Source: an uncultured Nitrospirota bacterium (GTDB lineage: Bacteria; Nitrospirota; Nitrospiria; Nitrospirales; UBA8639). Taken from it: DNA of 64,000 nt. The position numbers and the translations under genes were made by a program. The first letter of the stretch is position 1, and each line of letters starts with the position of its first letter. The stretch covers positions 221,545-285,544 of the forward strand of contig CAKZPV010000032.1 of assembly GCA_937139405.1 (NCBI GenBank). Direction: 5' to 3'. Shown here in pieces: positions 8,797 to 17,244 of the stretch. The notes under the pieces were generated by a model, which saw only the letters and a list, made by a program, of their open reading frames with translations, was not told the origin of the DNA and ran no database searches.

Positions 8797-9003
8797 CCCC
8801 CTCGCTCCTTTTGCTGATCATCTCAGACCAATATTTCTTGTTGTTCACAATTCCCTTGCTTGGTTTTTGACAACGTCATTTCGAGCAATGTATTTCCTAC
8901 AACAGATTTCACCATGATTCCTTGCAGTTCCGAAAGCCATAATGGTAGAAAATAATCCTAACATTTCTACCGTCGTATTCATTACCATATCCTATCGTCA
9001 CCC

Positions 9004-9579
9004 ATGTCTAAAGACGCCCTGCTTCAAGCCTTTCATGATCTTGAAGCCTTCAAATGGAATGCCCAAGAGGGTTTTCGCTTAGCTTCAGGAAAAACTAGCC
9101 CCTATTATGTGGACTGCCGTATTGTATTGGCTCATCCTTACTCCCGTCACCTGGTAGCACAATTAGCCTTTGATCTACTTAAACCACAAGATTTCAATTT
9201 AATTGGCGGGTTAGAAATTGGTGCAATCCCCCTTGCCACGAGTATTTCGGATTTCGCGTTTACTTCAGGCGTTAAAAAAGAATGGCGTACGTTCGTCGTG
9301 CGCAAACAGGCCAAAGACCATGGCTTAGGCAAGTTGATAGAAGGCACATTTGATCAGGGAGAAAAGGCGGTCGTGGTAGACGATGTCCTCACAACAGGAG
9401 GTTCACTCCTGAAAGCGACCGATGCGGCCCGCAATCAGGGCTTAGAGGTCCATCACGCCTTTGTCATTGTTGATCGATCTGAATCCGATCGGCAGGACCA
9501 CCTCACAGAACACGGCCTCACACTTTCCTCTCTTCTATCCCTCGATGATTTAAAAAGAACCGTTCCGTCCTCCCAGTAA
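9004..9579 (+). CDS. pyrE: Orotate phosphoribosyltransferase
   Basis: PyrE joins orotate and PRPP to give orotidine 5'-phosphate in pyrimidine synthesis, in the cytoplasm. The 191-residue product has the PRPP-binding signature VVVDDVLTTGGS (about residues 122-133), the substrate-side stretch LASGKTSPYYVDCR near the N-terminus, and FVVRKQAKDHG containing the loop Lys. Its length is near that of the bacterial family. No clear ribosome-binding site precedes the ATG. No other pyr gene is adjacent. The 207 bp upstream is shared with the divergent gene ending at 7939 and should hold both promoters. Confidence 0.93.
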   Translation: MSKDALLQAFHDLEAFKWNAQEGFRLASGKTSPYYVDCRIVLAHPYSRHLVAQLAFDLLKPQDFNLIGGLEIGAIPLATSISDFAFTSGVKKEWRTFVVRKQAKDHGLGKLIEGTFDQGEKAVVVDDVLTTGGSLLKATDAARNQGLEVHHAFVIVDRSESDRQDHLTEHGLTLSSLLSLDDLKRTVPSSQ

Positions 9580-9730
9580 GCATATTAGAAACCAACCGCT
9601 GATATGTTCTCCACCACCATATCCTTGACCCTGCGTTAAAGCCAGGCATACAATTTTGATAGTAAGAATAATCCGTTTCTACTCCTTCAGACACAGGTAA
9701 AGTCTGTTCACTTTTATCGAGGAGCTTACA

Positions 9731-10150
9731 ATGAAGCGAATATCCCTTTCAGGCTTTCTTATTCTACTTTTCTTCCTAGCTTGGGCACCCAATCACACAC
9801 AAGCCGAGCCCTATCTCCTAACGGTCCAGCAGCTGAAAGCCAGCATGGACAAAGCCCATCAACCTAGCCAAAAAGGATTTATATTGATTGACGTTCGCTC
9901 ACCTGAAGAACATCAAGGGGGATTTATTCCCGGAACAGATTTCAATATTGATTTCCGAGAAATTCAGAATCGGCATCAAGAATTACGCGCGGAGTTAGAC
10001 AATCACGTCGTGGTGTATTGCCAATCAGGCCATCGAAGCAACATCGCAGCCGAAACGCTTATGAGTTTAGGATATAAAAATGTCTACAACGTGGAAGGGA
10101 GTATGAATGCATGGGAAGAAGCCAGATTCCCTATAGAAAATCCTCGATAA
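9731..10150 (+). CDS. Exported single-domain rhodanese
   Basis: A 139-residue protein with a clear signal peptide (MKRISLSGFLILLFFLAWAP, cleavage probably after TQA, near residue 25) followed by one rhodanese domain. IDVRSPEEH marks the CDC25-like early motif and YCQSGHRS the active-site loop with the sulfur-carrying Cys. A GAGGAG site lies seven bases before the ATG. It would transfer sulfane sulfur in the periplasm; the acceptor is unknown. Single-domain rhodaneses of this type are often paired with sulfur or cytochrome genes, but none is adjacent here. It stands alone between pyrE and a convergent signalling operon. Confidence 0.88.
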   Translation: MKRISLSGFLILLFFLAWAPNHTQAEPYLLTVQQLKASMDKAHQPSQKGFILIDVRSPEEHQGGFIPGTDFNIDFREIQNRHQELRAELDNHVVVYCQSGHRSNIAAETLMSLGYKNVYNVEGSMNAWEEARFPIENPR

Positions 10151-10163
10151 ACACATTCATGAA

Positions 10164-11057
10164 TCATTTTCTTAGGGGCTCTTTCGTTTCTTGGACGGTC
10201 GAATAAATCTCATCAAATTGGTGATGCATCTCTCGAAACACTTCTAATAAATTCGGATCAAAGTGCGACGGCTTAGTCCGCTCATTCCCGTTCAGCATGA
10301 TGTCTATCGTTTTGACGTGCGAAAACGCTAGCTTGTAGGGTCGGCGGCTGCGTAAAGCATCATAGAGATCACACAGCATGACAATCCGCCCGGTGACGGG
10401 AATCTGTTTCCCCTTCAATCCACATGGATAACCACTTCCATCCCATCGCTCATGATGTGTCAGCGCCACTTCTTTTGCCATCTCGAGTAACGGAGAAGCC
10501 GATCCGCTCAACAGGCTTGCGCCTAAGAGCGGGTGCTGCTTAATCGACTCCCATTCCTCATCGGTCAGCGGCCCCTGCTTTCCCAATACGGCATCGGGCA
10601 CACCGATCTTTCCCACGTCGTGCATTGGCGCAATGGCAAATAATCCTTGCGCCCGAGCAGGCTCCCAACCAATATTCACGGCCATCGATTTCGCATAATG
10701 ACTCAAGCGTTCAATATGGGCACCAGTTTCTTCATCTTTATACCGTGACGCCCTAGCTAACCGGAGCATCGTATCCGTGTAGGACTGTTCCAACTCCGTG
10801 TTTTTGTGTTGCTCTGCATCCAGAGCAAGTTTCAGATCTTTGGCATACGTCAGTAATTGAGCGTGAGCCTGCTTCAGCTGGTGAGTTTTCTTCTCTTCTT
10901 TTTCCAACATCTGCTTCAGGTCTTTGGCATAAACCAACAATTGGGAACGAGCCGCCTGCAACTGCCTCTGAGCAGCATCTGGTTGGGGAAGAAAGTCGCT
11001 TTTCTTCTGTGAGGAGCCAGCCCTTTTTCTCGTTGATTTATGAAGCTTGAAATTCAT
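10164..11057 (-). CDS. HD-GYP domain c-di-GMP phosphodiesterase
   Basis: The 297-residue product has a charged N-terminal coiled coil with two near-identical segments (QLLVYAKDLK and QLLTYAKDLK, about 28 residues apart) and then an HD-GYP domain. The signature residues are present: MHDVGKIGVPD, HHERWDGSGYP and the distal metal site around LCDLYDALRS. HD-GYP proteins hydrolyse c-di-GMP to pGpG or GMP. There is no own receiver domain, but the start overlaps the stop of the upstream receiver gene by four bases (11054-11057). The two proteins are therefore probably made together and may form a split version of an RpfG-like regulator. The coiled coil may mediate dimerisation or docking to the receiver. 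Confidence 0.9.
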   Translation of the reverse strand: MNFKLHKSTRKRAGSSQKKSDFLPQPDAAQRQLQAARSQLLVYAKDLKQMLEKEEKKTHQLKQAHAQLLTYAKDLKLALDAEQHKNTELEQSYTDTMLRLARASRYKDEETGAHIERLSHYAKSMAVNIGWEPARAQGLFAIAPMHDVGKIGVPDAVLGKQGPLTDEEWESIKQHPLLGASLLSGSASPLLEMAKEVALTHHERWDGSGYPCGLKGKQIPVTGRIVMLCDLYDALRSRRPYKLAFSHVKTIDIMLNGNERTKPSHFDPNLLEVFREMHHQFDEIYSTVQETKEPLRK

Positions 11058-11440
11058 CGCTCCAAAACCTCTCTGGCTTTTTTGATGAGCTCAAGAGGAC
11101 TAAAAGGTTTGATTAAATATCCGGCAAGTGCAAGTGAGGCCATCTGGTCCTGAGCGTCCAGACCATCTCTGGCCGTCAACATCACAATTGGCATTTTTTC
11201 CGTTCGGGGATTTTGGCGTAGTTGAGTCACCACCTCACACCCATTGAGGCCTGGCATCATCCAATCAATTATGAGTAAATCCGGACTACATTGATTCACA
11301 ACATCTAATGCCTGAGACCCGTCCACTGCGGTAAGAATTCGATAGGTAGGATTTTCGAGCGTGACCTGTACCAATAACCTGAGATCTTCATCATCATCTG
11401 CAATCAAAATCGTTTTAACTGAAGAACTCATAGAGATCAC
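11054..11440 (-). CDS. Stand-alone response-regulator receiver
   Basis: This 128-residue single-domain CheY-like protein has the acidic pocket (IADDDEDLR), the phosphoacceptor Asp in LLIIDWMMPG, the switch Thr in VMLTARD and the Lys in YLIKPFSP. No output domain is present. Its stop overlaps the start of the HD-GYP gene by four bases, so phosphorylation of this protein probably controls that phosphodiesterase or its partner. No histidine kinase gene is nearby, so the input is unknown. Confidence 0.9.
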   Translation of the reverse strand: MISMSSSVKTILIADDDEDLRLLVQVTLENPTYRILTAVDGSQALDVVNQCSPDLLIIDWMMPGLNGCEVVTQLRQNPRTEKMPIVMLTARDGLDAQDQMASLALAGYLIKPFSPLELIKKAREVLER

Positions 11441-11462
11441 ATACTGGCTAAGCCAGTCTCAT

Positions 11463-12362
11463 TCAGAGAAGGTCTAGTTCATTCTCAATATTTTCATCCT
11501 CCTTGATGAGATCAGTAATCTGACCGGCCATATCATTTGTTTCTTCAAATGATCCAGCCTGCCACATCCGCACATCGACTTTTCTTGCCACCGTTATAAA
11601 CCCTGAGTGAGCCACCATGCGATGATCTGGACGCACACTACGCCCTTTCACATTCCACGTCCGAAGAAGCGTCTCAAAGTTTTGGACTAACGTAAACACC
11701 TTACTCTCCTCAAGAGCCTGTACAGTCTGCATGACTTGTGGAACTGTAGGGACAAAACTCAGATAAATGCCACCAACCCTCAAGGCTTGTGCCGCATGAG
11801 GCACGACGTGCCATGGTTCAGGAATGTCTAAAACCACACGATCAAAGGACCAGGACGAACTCCCTTCACCTATTTCGATTCCTTCATAGGCATCACGAAT
11901 CTGCAGAAAATGATTCGGCATTTTCCCCATAAATCGTTCAATATTTTTGGAGGCAGTCGCAGCAAAATCTTCACGCATTTCATAACTGACGACACATCCT
12001 CGATCACCGACCGCACGTAACAACGCCATCGTGAGTGCTCCAGACCCAACTCCAGCCTCAAAGACTCGTGCTCCCGGATACACATCTGCCCACATCGGGA
12101 TAATGGCCAGATCTTTGGGATAGATAACCTGTGCGCCTCTAGGCATCTTCAATGAATATTCAGCCAACGTGGGATGAATAGCGATCATGACTTTATTTTG
12201 AGAAAATTCTATGGTGGTGCCATCAGGTTTCCCAATAATTGAATCATGAGAAATGCGATCACCACTATGTTGAAACACCTCACCTGTTTTCAATGTGAGC
12301 GCATAATGTCGCTCTTTCTTGTCAATCAAATGAATGCGTTCGCCTGCTTGAAAGTATTGCAT
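11463..12362 (-). CDS. trmI: tRNA (adenine-58-N1)-methyltransferase
   Basis: A 299-residue class I SAM methyltransferase of the TrmI family, which makes m1A58 in the T-loop of tRNA. The N-terminal beta domain includes the stretch YALTLKTGEVFQHSG. It is followed by the SAM-binding motif VFEAGVGSGALTMALL (about residues 100-115), the acidic YEMRED and the later VLDIPEPW, where TrmI proteins have a D-x-P motif. The C-terminal extension is acidic. It is divergent from the trkA-like gene. It stands immediately before the receiver gene in the same direction (22-bp gap), so read-through is possible, but a functional link is not expected. Confidence 0.9.
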   Translation of the reverse strand: MQYFQAGERIHLIDKKERHYALTLKTGEVFQHSGDRISHDSIIGKPDGTTIEFSQNKVMIAIHPTLAEYSLKMPRGAQVIYPKDLAIIPMWADVYPGARVFEAGVGSGALTMALLRAVGDRGCVVSYEMREDFAATASKNIERFMGKMPNHFLQIRDAYEGIEIGEGSSSWSFDRVVLDIPEPWHVVPHAAQALRVGGIYLSFVPTVPQVMQTVQALEESKVFTLVQNFETLLRTWNVKGRSVRPDHRMVAHSGFITVARKVDVRMWQAGSFEETNDMAGQITDLIKEDENIENELDLL

Positions 12363-12460
12363 CGCTCAGCAATCTACCATGGAAATTCGTACTCTCGATA
12401 CCCTTCGAAATGAGGGAAGATTTTCCTTGAGCAAAGGCTATCAGGACTATCATTCTTTTC

Positions 12461-12489
12461 TTGACACCCCTTGTTAGCAGCCGTATGAT
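12461..12489 (+). promoter_or_regulatory. Sigma-70-type promoter of the TrkA-like gene
   Basis: A perfect -35 hexamer TTGACA at 12461-12466 is separated by 17 bases from TATGAT at 12484-12489, which matches the -10 consensus at five of six positions. Transcription would start near 12496, leaving a leader of about 108 bases before the ATG at 12604. This is the best promoter match I found in the window. Confidence 0.75.
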
Positions 12490-12603
12490 TGAATCTATCG
12501 TCATCCCGTCTTATCATTGTCTACAGACCCCAACATTACCCTTAGCCCTATCACGTTCCAGGAGAGTGAACCTTTTTTCATAGATGCTCTTCGCTGATCT
12601 CTC

Positions 12604-13293
12604 ATGAAACGACTCTTTACAGTCATCGGTCTCGGACGTTTTGGGTATAGTGTCGCCCAAACGATGGTTGAAAAAGGATGTGAAGTTCTTGCAATCGACA
12701 AAGATGAGGAACGTATTCAAGCCATTAGCGATATTGCGACATTCGCCGTTCAATGTGATGCCACTGATGAACGGGCATTAAAAGCCGTCAGTGCACAAAA
12801 TGTCGATGTGGCCGTTGTGAGCATCGGTGAGAACATTGAAGCGAGCATTCTCATCGTTCAGACACTCAAAGAAATGGGCGTAAAATCCATCGTGGCTAAG
12901 GCCGTGGCCACGATCCAAGGCAAGATCTTAAAAAACTTGGGAGTCGACGAAGTCATTTATCCAGAACGAGATGCAGCCATTCGTCTCGCACACCGTCTGG
13001 TATCGCCAGGTGTGATTGAATATTTAGAACTCTCGCCAGGCTATAGCGTTGAAGAAGTGTCCGTGTCTGATACGCTTTCAGGGCTAAGTTTAGAAGAAAT
13101 TAAATTACGCGGACAACATAACTTAAATATTATTGGCATCAAGCAACAAGTGAGTCGAATGGTCAAAGGCCGCATCATGACCGAAGAGACCTTTAACTTT
13201 ACTCCCAAACCTGATGATGTTGTTGAAAAAGGTGATGTTCTCGTTATGATTGGGCAAGAAAAAGACTTGGACCGATTCTGCAACGATGTGTAG
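12604..13293 (+). CDS. TrkA/KtrA-type potassium-uptake regulatory subunit
   Basis: The 229-residue product has an N-terminal RCK/Rossmann domain (VIGLGRFGYSVA for nucleotide binding, then the acidic IDKDEERIQ) and a C-terminal RCK_C domain ending in VLVMIGQEKDLDRF. This is the single-unit KtrA layout, half the length of proteobacterial TrkA. Such proteins bind NAD(H) or ATP/ADP on the cytoplasmic side and gate a TrkH/KtrB channel. No channel gene is next to it here, so its partner is encoded elsewhere. No clear ribosome site precedes the ATG, but a strong promoter lies at 12461-12489. Confidence 0.88.
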   Translation: MKRLFTVIGLGRFGYSVAQTMVEKGCEVLAIDKDEERIQAISDIATFAVQCDATDERALKAVSAQNVDVAVVSIGENIEASILIVQTLKEMGVKSIVAKAVATIQGKILKNLGVDEVIYPERDAAIRLAHRLVSPGVIEYLELSPGYSVEEVSVSDTLSGLSLEEIKLRGQHNLNIIGIKQQVSRMVKGRIMTEETFNFTPKPDDVVEKGDVLVMIGQEKDLDRFCNDV

Positions 13294-13694
13294 GAAATTT
13301 AACGCACCTGTCAAATATCTCCGCATTATCTTATCTCTTTAGATACATTATTCTCCTGAATCCGGTATTTTCCCCACATGACCCATCCAGGGATTGAATG
13401 TTTTTGCCGATCTTGTGTAGGCACTCATTCTTATCCAAGTAGTCAATAGTAAGGGGTAGTGACAATTTCCTTAATTTTTTCATAAGCTTACGGCCTAATT
13501 ATTCATGATAATTGCAGAACAACTACGAACATGAGGCAATCACTATTCATAGACAAACCCCTATCATTCAAGAGCTATATAATCGTTCGACATCTACATT
13601 GGCTTGATTTTTGCTGTAGCCAATCTTATCTAATGTTCAGTGCATGTTGAAGATGTCTAAACATTCAAGTGAAGAAATTGGTTAGGAACACATC
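13294..13694. other. 401-bp gene-free region before the sigma-factor gene
   Basis: No coding sequence is supported. It must hold the promoter of the sigma gene. Candidates are TTGATT 13604-13609 with TATCTA 13627-13632 (17-base spacer, a poor -10) and an isolated TATAAT at 13578-13583 without a -35 at the right distance. Neither is convincing. Confidence 0.4.
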
Positions 13695-14840
13695 ATGAAA
13701 TTTCAAAGCGTCATGGAACACCGCAAAGAAACCGATGGGGTCGCGGTGAAAATCGCTGACCCCAAATCAACCGTCAAGCCCTACAACCCGGCCCTGGAAT
13801 CATTGTATTTCAGATCCTTTGGCAGCCGTCCACTTTTGAATAAAGACTCAGAAATCATCCTCGCCAAGGAGATTGATGAAGCCTCGCATGCCATTCGCCT
13901 CATCATTAAGCAAGGGGTACAACTCACTCATAGCCTAAAGAAATGTCCTGAAAAAGAAGAAGCCGTTGCTGTACTTAAAGAAACGTTGGAATTAAGCGGC
14001 CTTTCAGCTCCAGCCATTGAAAAACTCAAAGCGACATTGATCGTACTGGCGGAAAACCACTCTGACCAACAAGACAAAGTGCAATCGCTTTGTCAGCGGT
14101 TACAAAAAGCCAAGTACCAATTAGAAAAAGCTAAATCTGAACTGGTTCAACGCAACCTACGCTTGGTAGTCGACATTGCCAAGCGCTATACCGGCCATGG
14201 TCTAGCATTTCTCGATCTTGTGCAAGAAGGCAATATCGGCCTGATGAAAGCCGCCGAACGCTTTCAATATCAAAAAGGTTTTAAATTCAGCACCTACGCC
14301 ACTTGGTGGATTCGACAAGGCATTACTCGAGCATTGGCCGATCAGTCTCGTACGATCCGTGTTCCGGTACATCTCAATGAAATTTCCAATAAAATTGCGC
14401 GGACATCCAAACGGTTGACTCAACGTTTTGCGCGTCCAGCACAAGTTGAAGATATTGGGGATGCCCTCCAACTGAGTCGCGAGAAAGTTCACGAAACCAT
14501 TCAAGCGTTTCAAGACCCCATCTCCTTAGAAACACCTGTCGGAGAAGGAGATACCTTTCTCACAGACTTTATCCCAGATCAAACCACCATTACACCTGAT
14601 GGTCCCGTCTCACGCCAGGAAACCAATCAGCAGGTTCAACGAATTTTAGATTCGTTAACCCCGAGAGAACAAAATGTGATCCGCCTTCGATTTGGGATCG
14701 GGCAAGATGAACCTTGGACGCTTGAAGAAGTTGGTCAAAGCATGTCAGTTACTCGTGAACGTGTTCGCCAAATCGAGGCAAAAGCGCTTCAAAAATTAAA
14801 AGAGCCAGCCATGAAAGATATCCTGGCCGCCATAAAATAA
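13695..14840 (+). CDS. RNA polymerase sigma-70 family factor (RpoD/RpoS-like, group 1/2)
   Basis: At 381 residues it has region 1.2 (LYFRSFGSRPLLNKDSE, about residues 33-50), an insert with coiled-coil character, and region 2 with RNLRLVVDIAKRYTGHGL, DLVQEGNIGLMKAAERF and FSTYATWWIRQ. Region 3 follows, then region 4 with SLTPREQNVIRLRFG and the ending VTRERVRQIEAKALQKL. Region 1.1 is lacking. All DNA-recognition segments are intact, so it should recognise -10/-35 promoters of ordinary type. The length and lack of region 1.1 favour an alternative RpoS-like factor over the housekeeping one, but I cannot exclude RpoD. The 401-bp upstream region suggests complex control. Confidence 0.88.
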   Translation: MKFQSVMEHRKETDGVAVKIADPKSTVKPYNPALESLYFRSFGSRPLLNKDSEIILAKEIDEASHAIRLIIKQGVQLTHSLKKCPEKEEAVAVLKETLELSGLSAPAIEKLKATLIVLAENHSDQQDKVQSLCQRLQKAKYQLEKAKSELVQRNLRLVVDIAKRYTGHGLAFLDLVQEGNIGLMKAAERFQYQKGFKFSTYATWWIRQGITRALADQSRTIRVPVHLNEISNKIARTSKRLTQRFARPAQVEDIGDALQLSREKVHETIQAFQDPISLETPVGEGDTFLTDFIPDQTTITPDGPVSRQETNQQVQRILDSLTPREQNVIRLRFGIGQDEPWTLEEVGQSMSVTRERVRQIEAKALQKLKEPAMKDILAAIK

Positions 14841-15013
14841 TTTTTTTGCGCGCTCAGTGCTCCAGGACCTCACTCGAGCCCTTCGCTACAGGCCATTCAC
14901 CAAAAAGGATGGACATCCCTCCCCAAAATACTTGTCAACTAGGGCTCCTTCTCTTTAGCATAGGGAACAGTATTTCCAAGCAACTGAAAACCAAGTATGA
15001 GGAATAATTATAC

Positions 15014-15361
15014 GTGTCCACCGACAGCATAGAAACAATTCGCGAAGAATATCGACTTTACCTACAAACGTTTTATACTCAGCTGAACCTCGCTCCACCA
15101 TACCACAGCATTGAAAAAGCGGTACAACATTTATCTAATACCCTTCGAACAAAGTCCGCTCCATTCCTCCAAACCTTACTCGAAGACCCTGAAAAAAAGT
15201 GGTCGTTATATGAAAAAATTTTTGAGGCCTCTGGGCTATCTCGAAAACACCGCGGCATCATCACCCAATTAGCGCTCACACCAACCTATGCTCCTATAAC
15301 TCAGGAATCCCTTCGCTTCTTAAGAATTTTTACGGATAGACCGTCTTCCAATGCTTGCTAA
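15014..15361 (+). CDS. Hypothetical 115-residue helical protein
   Basis: I do not recognise this protein. It is predicted to be mostly alpha-helical and soluble, with no Cys pair, signal peptide or membrane segment (a single Cys is the last residue). Translation would start at GTG 15014, supported by GAGGA about ten bases upstream. It lies between the sigma-factor gene and lpxC in the same direction, with gaps of about 170 and 200 bp. The region is AT-rich. It could be a small regulator, but nothing in the sequence shows that. Confidence 0.5.
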   Translation: MSTDSIETIREEYRLYLQTFYTQLNLAPPYHSIEKAVQHLSNTLRTKSAPFLQTLLEDPEKKWSLYEKIFEASGLSRKHRGIITQLALTPTYAPITQESLRFLRIFTDRPSSNAC

Positions 15362-15565
15362 GAATATTTTCGGTCCTCCACGCATCACAATGATAGAGAA
15401 GCCCTCGTAATAATATTGCGACAAAAAAATACATTTGTTGTATTCCTACAACACCTCCAATTACCTTTATTTTTTTGATTTTTAGAAAAAACCTATTATT
15501 TCTCCACGCATCTTCATAGTATAAATTTTGCATATCCATAATGAAAGGTATTCATAATCTTTCTT

Positions 15566-16513
15566 ATGCGTCAACAACAAACTCTTTCTAAATCTGCATT
15601 TTTCTCTGGTATAGGGCTTCACTCAGGAAGCCTCACATCTATCGCCATTCATCCTGCACCACCAAATACTGGAATTATCTTCGTCAAGCAAATTGGCGAT
15701 CAGATGGCATCCTGTCCGGCAACTATCCAATATTTAGCGCAAACTGATCATTGTACGACATTGCAATCTGGTGATTTCCAGGTTCAAACAGTCGAACATA
15801 TCTTGTCTGCGTTAGCCGGACTGGAAATTGATAACGCGTATGTCGAAGTACAAGGGAATGAAATTCCGGCAGCTGATGGAAGTGCCGCCCCATTTGTTGA
15901 AAATTTAGAAGATTGCGGATACACCCTACAGGAAGAACCTCGCAATTACATAAAAATTGTTCAGCCAATTCATGTAGAGGATGGAGAAAGGTCGATTACG
16001 GTCCTTCCTGCCGCACTTCCGCGTATCAGTTATTTCATAGACTTCCCACACCCATTGATTCAACAGCAAAATTTTCAACATTCCTGTACGCCCCATGAAT
16101 TTGCAAGAAATATTGCTGCGGCTCGAACGTTTGCGTTTCGGCAAGAAGTCGAATTTCTTTGGTCGCGTGGACTGGGCTTGGGCGGCTCCTTGAATAACAC
16201 CGTAGTCTTTTCAGAATCAGGATTAGTCAATAAAGATGAATTACGATTCCAGAATGAATGTGTTCGTCACAAAGCGCTTGATTTCATTGGTGACCTTTCT
16301 CTCATCGGCGCTCCAATCATTGGGCATTTTGAAGCAAAGCGAGCTGGGCACCTACTTCATACCCAACTCGTGCAAGCCATTTTGGATAATCCCGATAAGT
16401 GGATTATGTTAAACGCGGGAAAAATAGAGCAATCCGAAATCCTTAATCGAACAACTTCGACTTCCAACACACCCTCTCTAACTGAACTCCAACCAGCCTT
16501 TCTTTCCGTCTAA
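15566..16513 (+). CDS. lpxC: UDP-3-O-acyl-N-acetylglucosamine deacetylase
   Basis: LpxC performs the committed step of lipid A synthesis. The 315-residue protein shows the zinc ligands in the usual places: the His of TVEHILSALAGLEIDN (about residue 79) and HKALDFIGDLSLIG (about 235-249). The catalytic His is in KRAGHLLHTQ. The substrate loop NEIPAADGSAAPFV is present. Its length fits the bacterial family. It marks the organism as making lipopolysaccharide. No fts genes flank it, unlike in E. coli. The upstream 200 bp is AT-rich with T-runs; a TATAAA at 15520-15525 is a possible -10. Confidence 0.95.
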   Translation: MRQQQTLSKSAFFSGIGLHSGSLTSIAIHPAPPNTGIIFVKQIGDQMASCPATIQYLAQTDHCTTLQSGDFQVQTVEHILSALAGLEIDNAYVEVQGNEIPAADGSAAPFVENLEDCGYTLQEEPRNYIKIVQPIHVEDGERSITVLPAALPRISYFIDFPHPLIQQQNFQHSCTPHEFARNIAAARTFAFRQEVEFLWSRGLGLGGSLNNTVVFSESGLVNKDELRFQNECVRHKALDFIGDLSLIGAPIIGHFEAKRAGHLLHTQLVQAILDNPDKWIMLNAGKIEQSEILNRTTSTSNTPSLTELQPAFLSV

Positions 16514-16593
16514 CTCAGGCTTCTCATTGCTGAGTGCTGTCATTGAGGATGGCTTTCACTTAATAGATTTCTCATAATAATTGCCATAAACAA

Positions 16594-17172
16594 ATGGGCA
16601 TGTTACCGTTTCGCCCACTCATGACCCTAGCAACTCTCCTCCAAAACATCCTCAGCCTTTTCCTCAAAAAATGGATATCCGTGAGTGCCCTTAGCTTCCT
16701 CCTGTTATCAGGAACGGCCATCGGTGGAACCCCAATCGAACAAGACCCCAAAGGGTTCTTTGGGCACCAATGGGGAGACTTGCTGGCGCACCAGCACAAT
16801 CTGAAAGAAATTGATGCCTCCAATACTCTCCATATTTATACAATCAAACAAGGCAATCCTCAGGTAAATGGCATTCCCATGGAGTCAGTCAAACTCTATA
16901 GCCTAGATGGGCAATATGCACGAGTCCTTTTCCGTTACAAGGGAAAGTCTACGCACGCATCATTATTGAAATATTTGGAAAACCGCTTTGGAAGAAGCCG
17001 TCCGACACATGGAGGCATGATGAGAGGACTCAATCAACAGTATACCTGGCGTGGGCCTGACACAGAAATCACTGTGACCTACCATGGATTCCGAGAAAGA
17101 GGATTTCTTGCTGCCGAAAGCCGCGTCTTAGCCCCGAAATTTCTCGACGTCCACAGCGACGATTCCTTTTAA
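16594..17172 (+). CDS. Exported hypothetical protein
   Basis: A 192-residue protein with a long N-terminal segment ending in a hydrophobic stretch (VSALSFLLLSGTAIGG, about residues 30-45), probably a signal peptide or anchor. The mature part begins with a short FFGHQWGD stretch and contains a small mixed domain with YLENRFGRSRP and TYTWRGPDTEITVTY-like strands. That layout resembles small periplasmic proteins with a fold that measures an input gene product, but I cannot name a family. An alternative ATG at 16621 would shorten the cytoplasmic part. It follows lpxC in the same direction and is convergent with the decarboxylase gene. Confidence 0.6.
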   Translation: MGMLPFRPLMTLATLLQNILSLFLKKWISVSALSFLLLSGTAIGGTPIEQDPKGFFGHQWGDLLAHQHNLKEIDASNTLHIYTIKQGNPQVNGIPMESVKLYSLDGQYARVLFRYKGKSTHASLLKYLENRFGRSRPTHGGMMRGLNQQYTWRGPDTEITVTYHGFRERGFLAAESRVLAPKFLDVHSDDSF

Positions 17173-17244
17173 TTCCCGCCAGAGCTCCTGGGACGAAACC
17201 CGGCAAGAGAGATACATTTCTATCGTAATAATCATGACTTTCTT

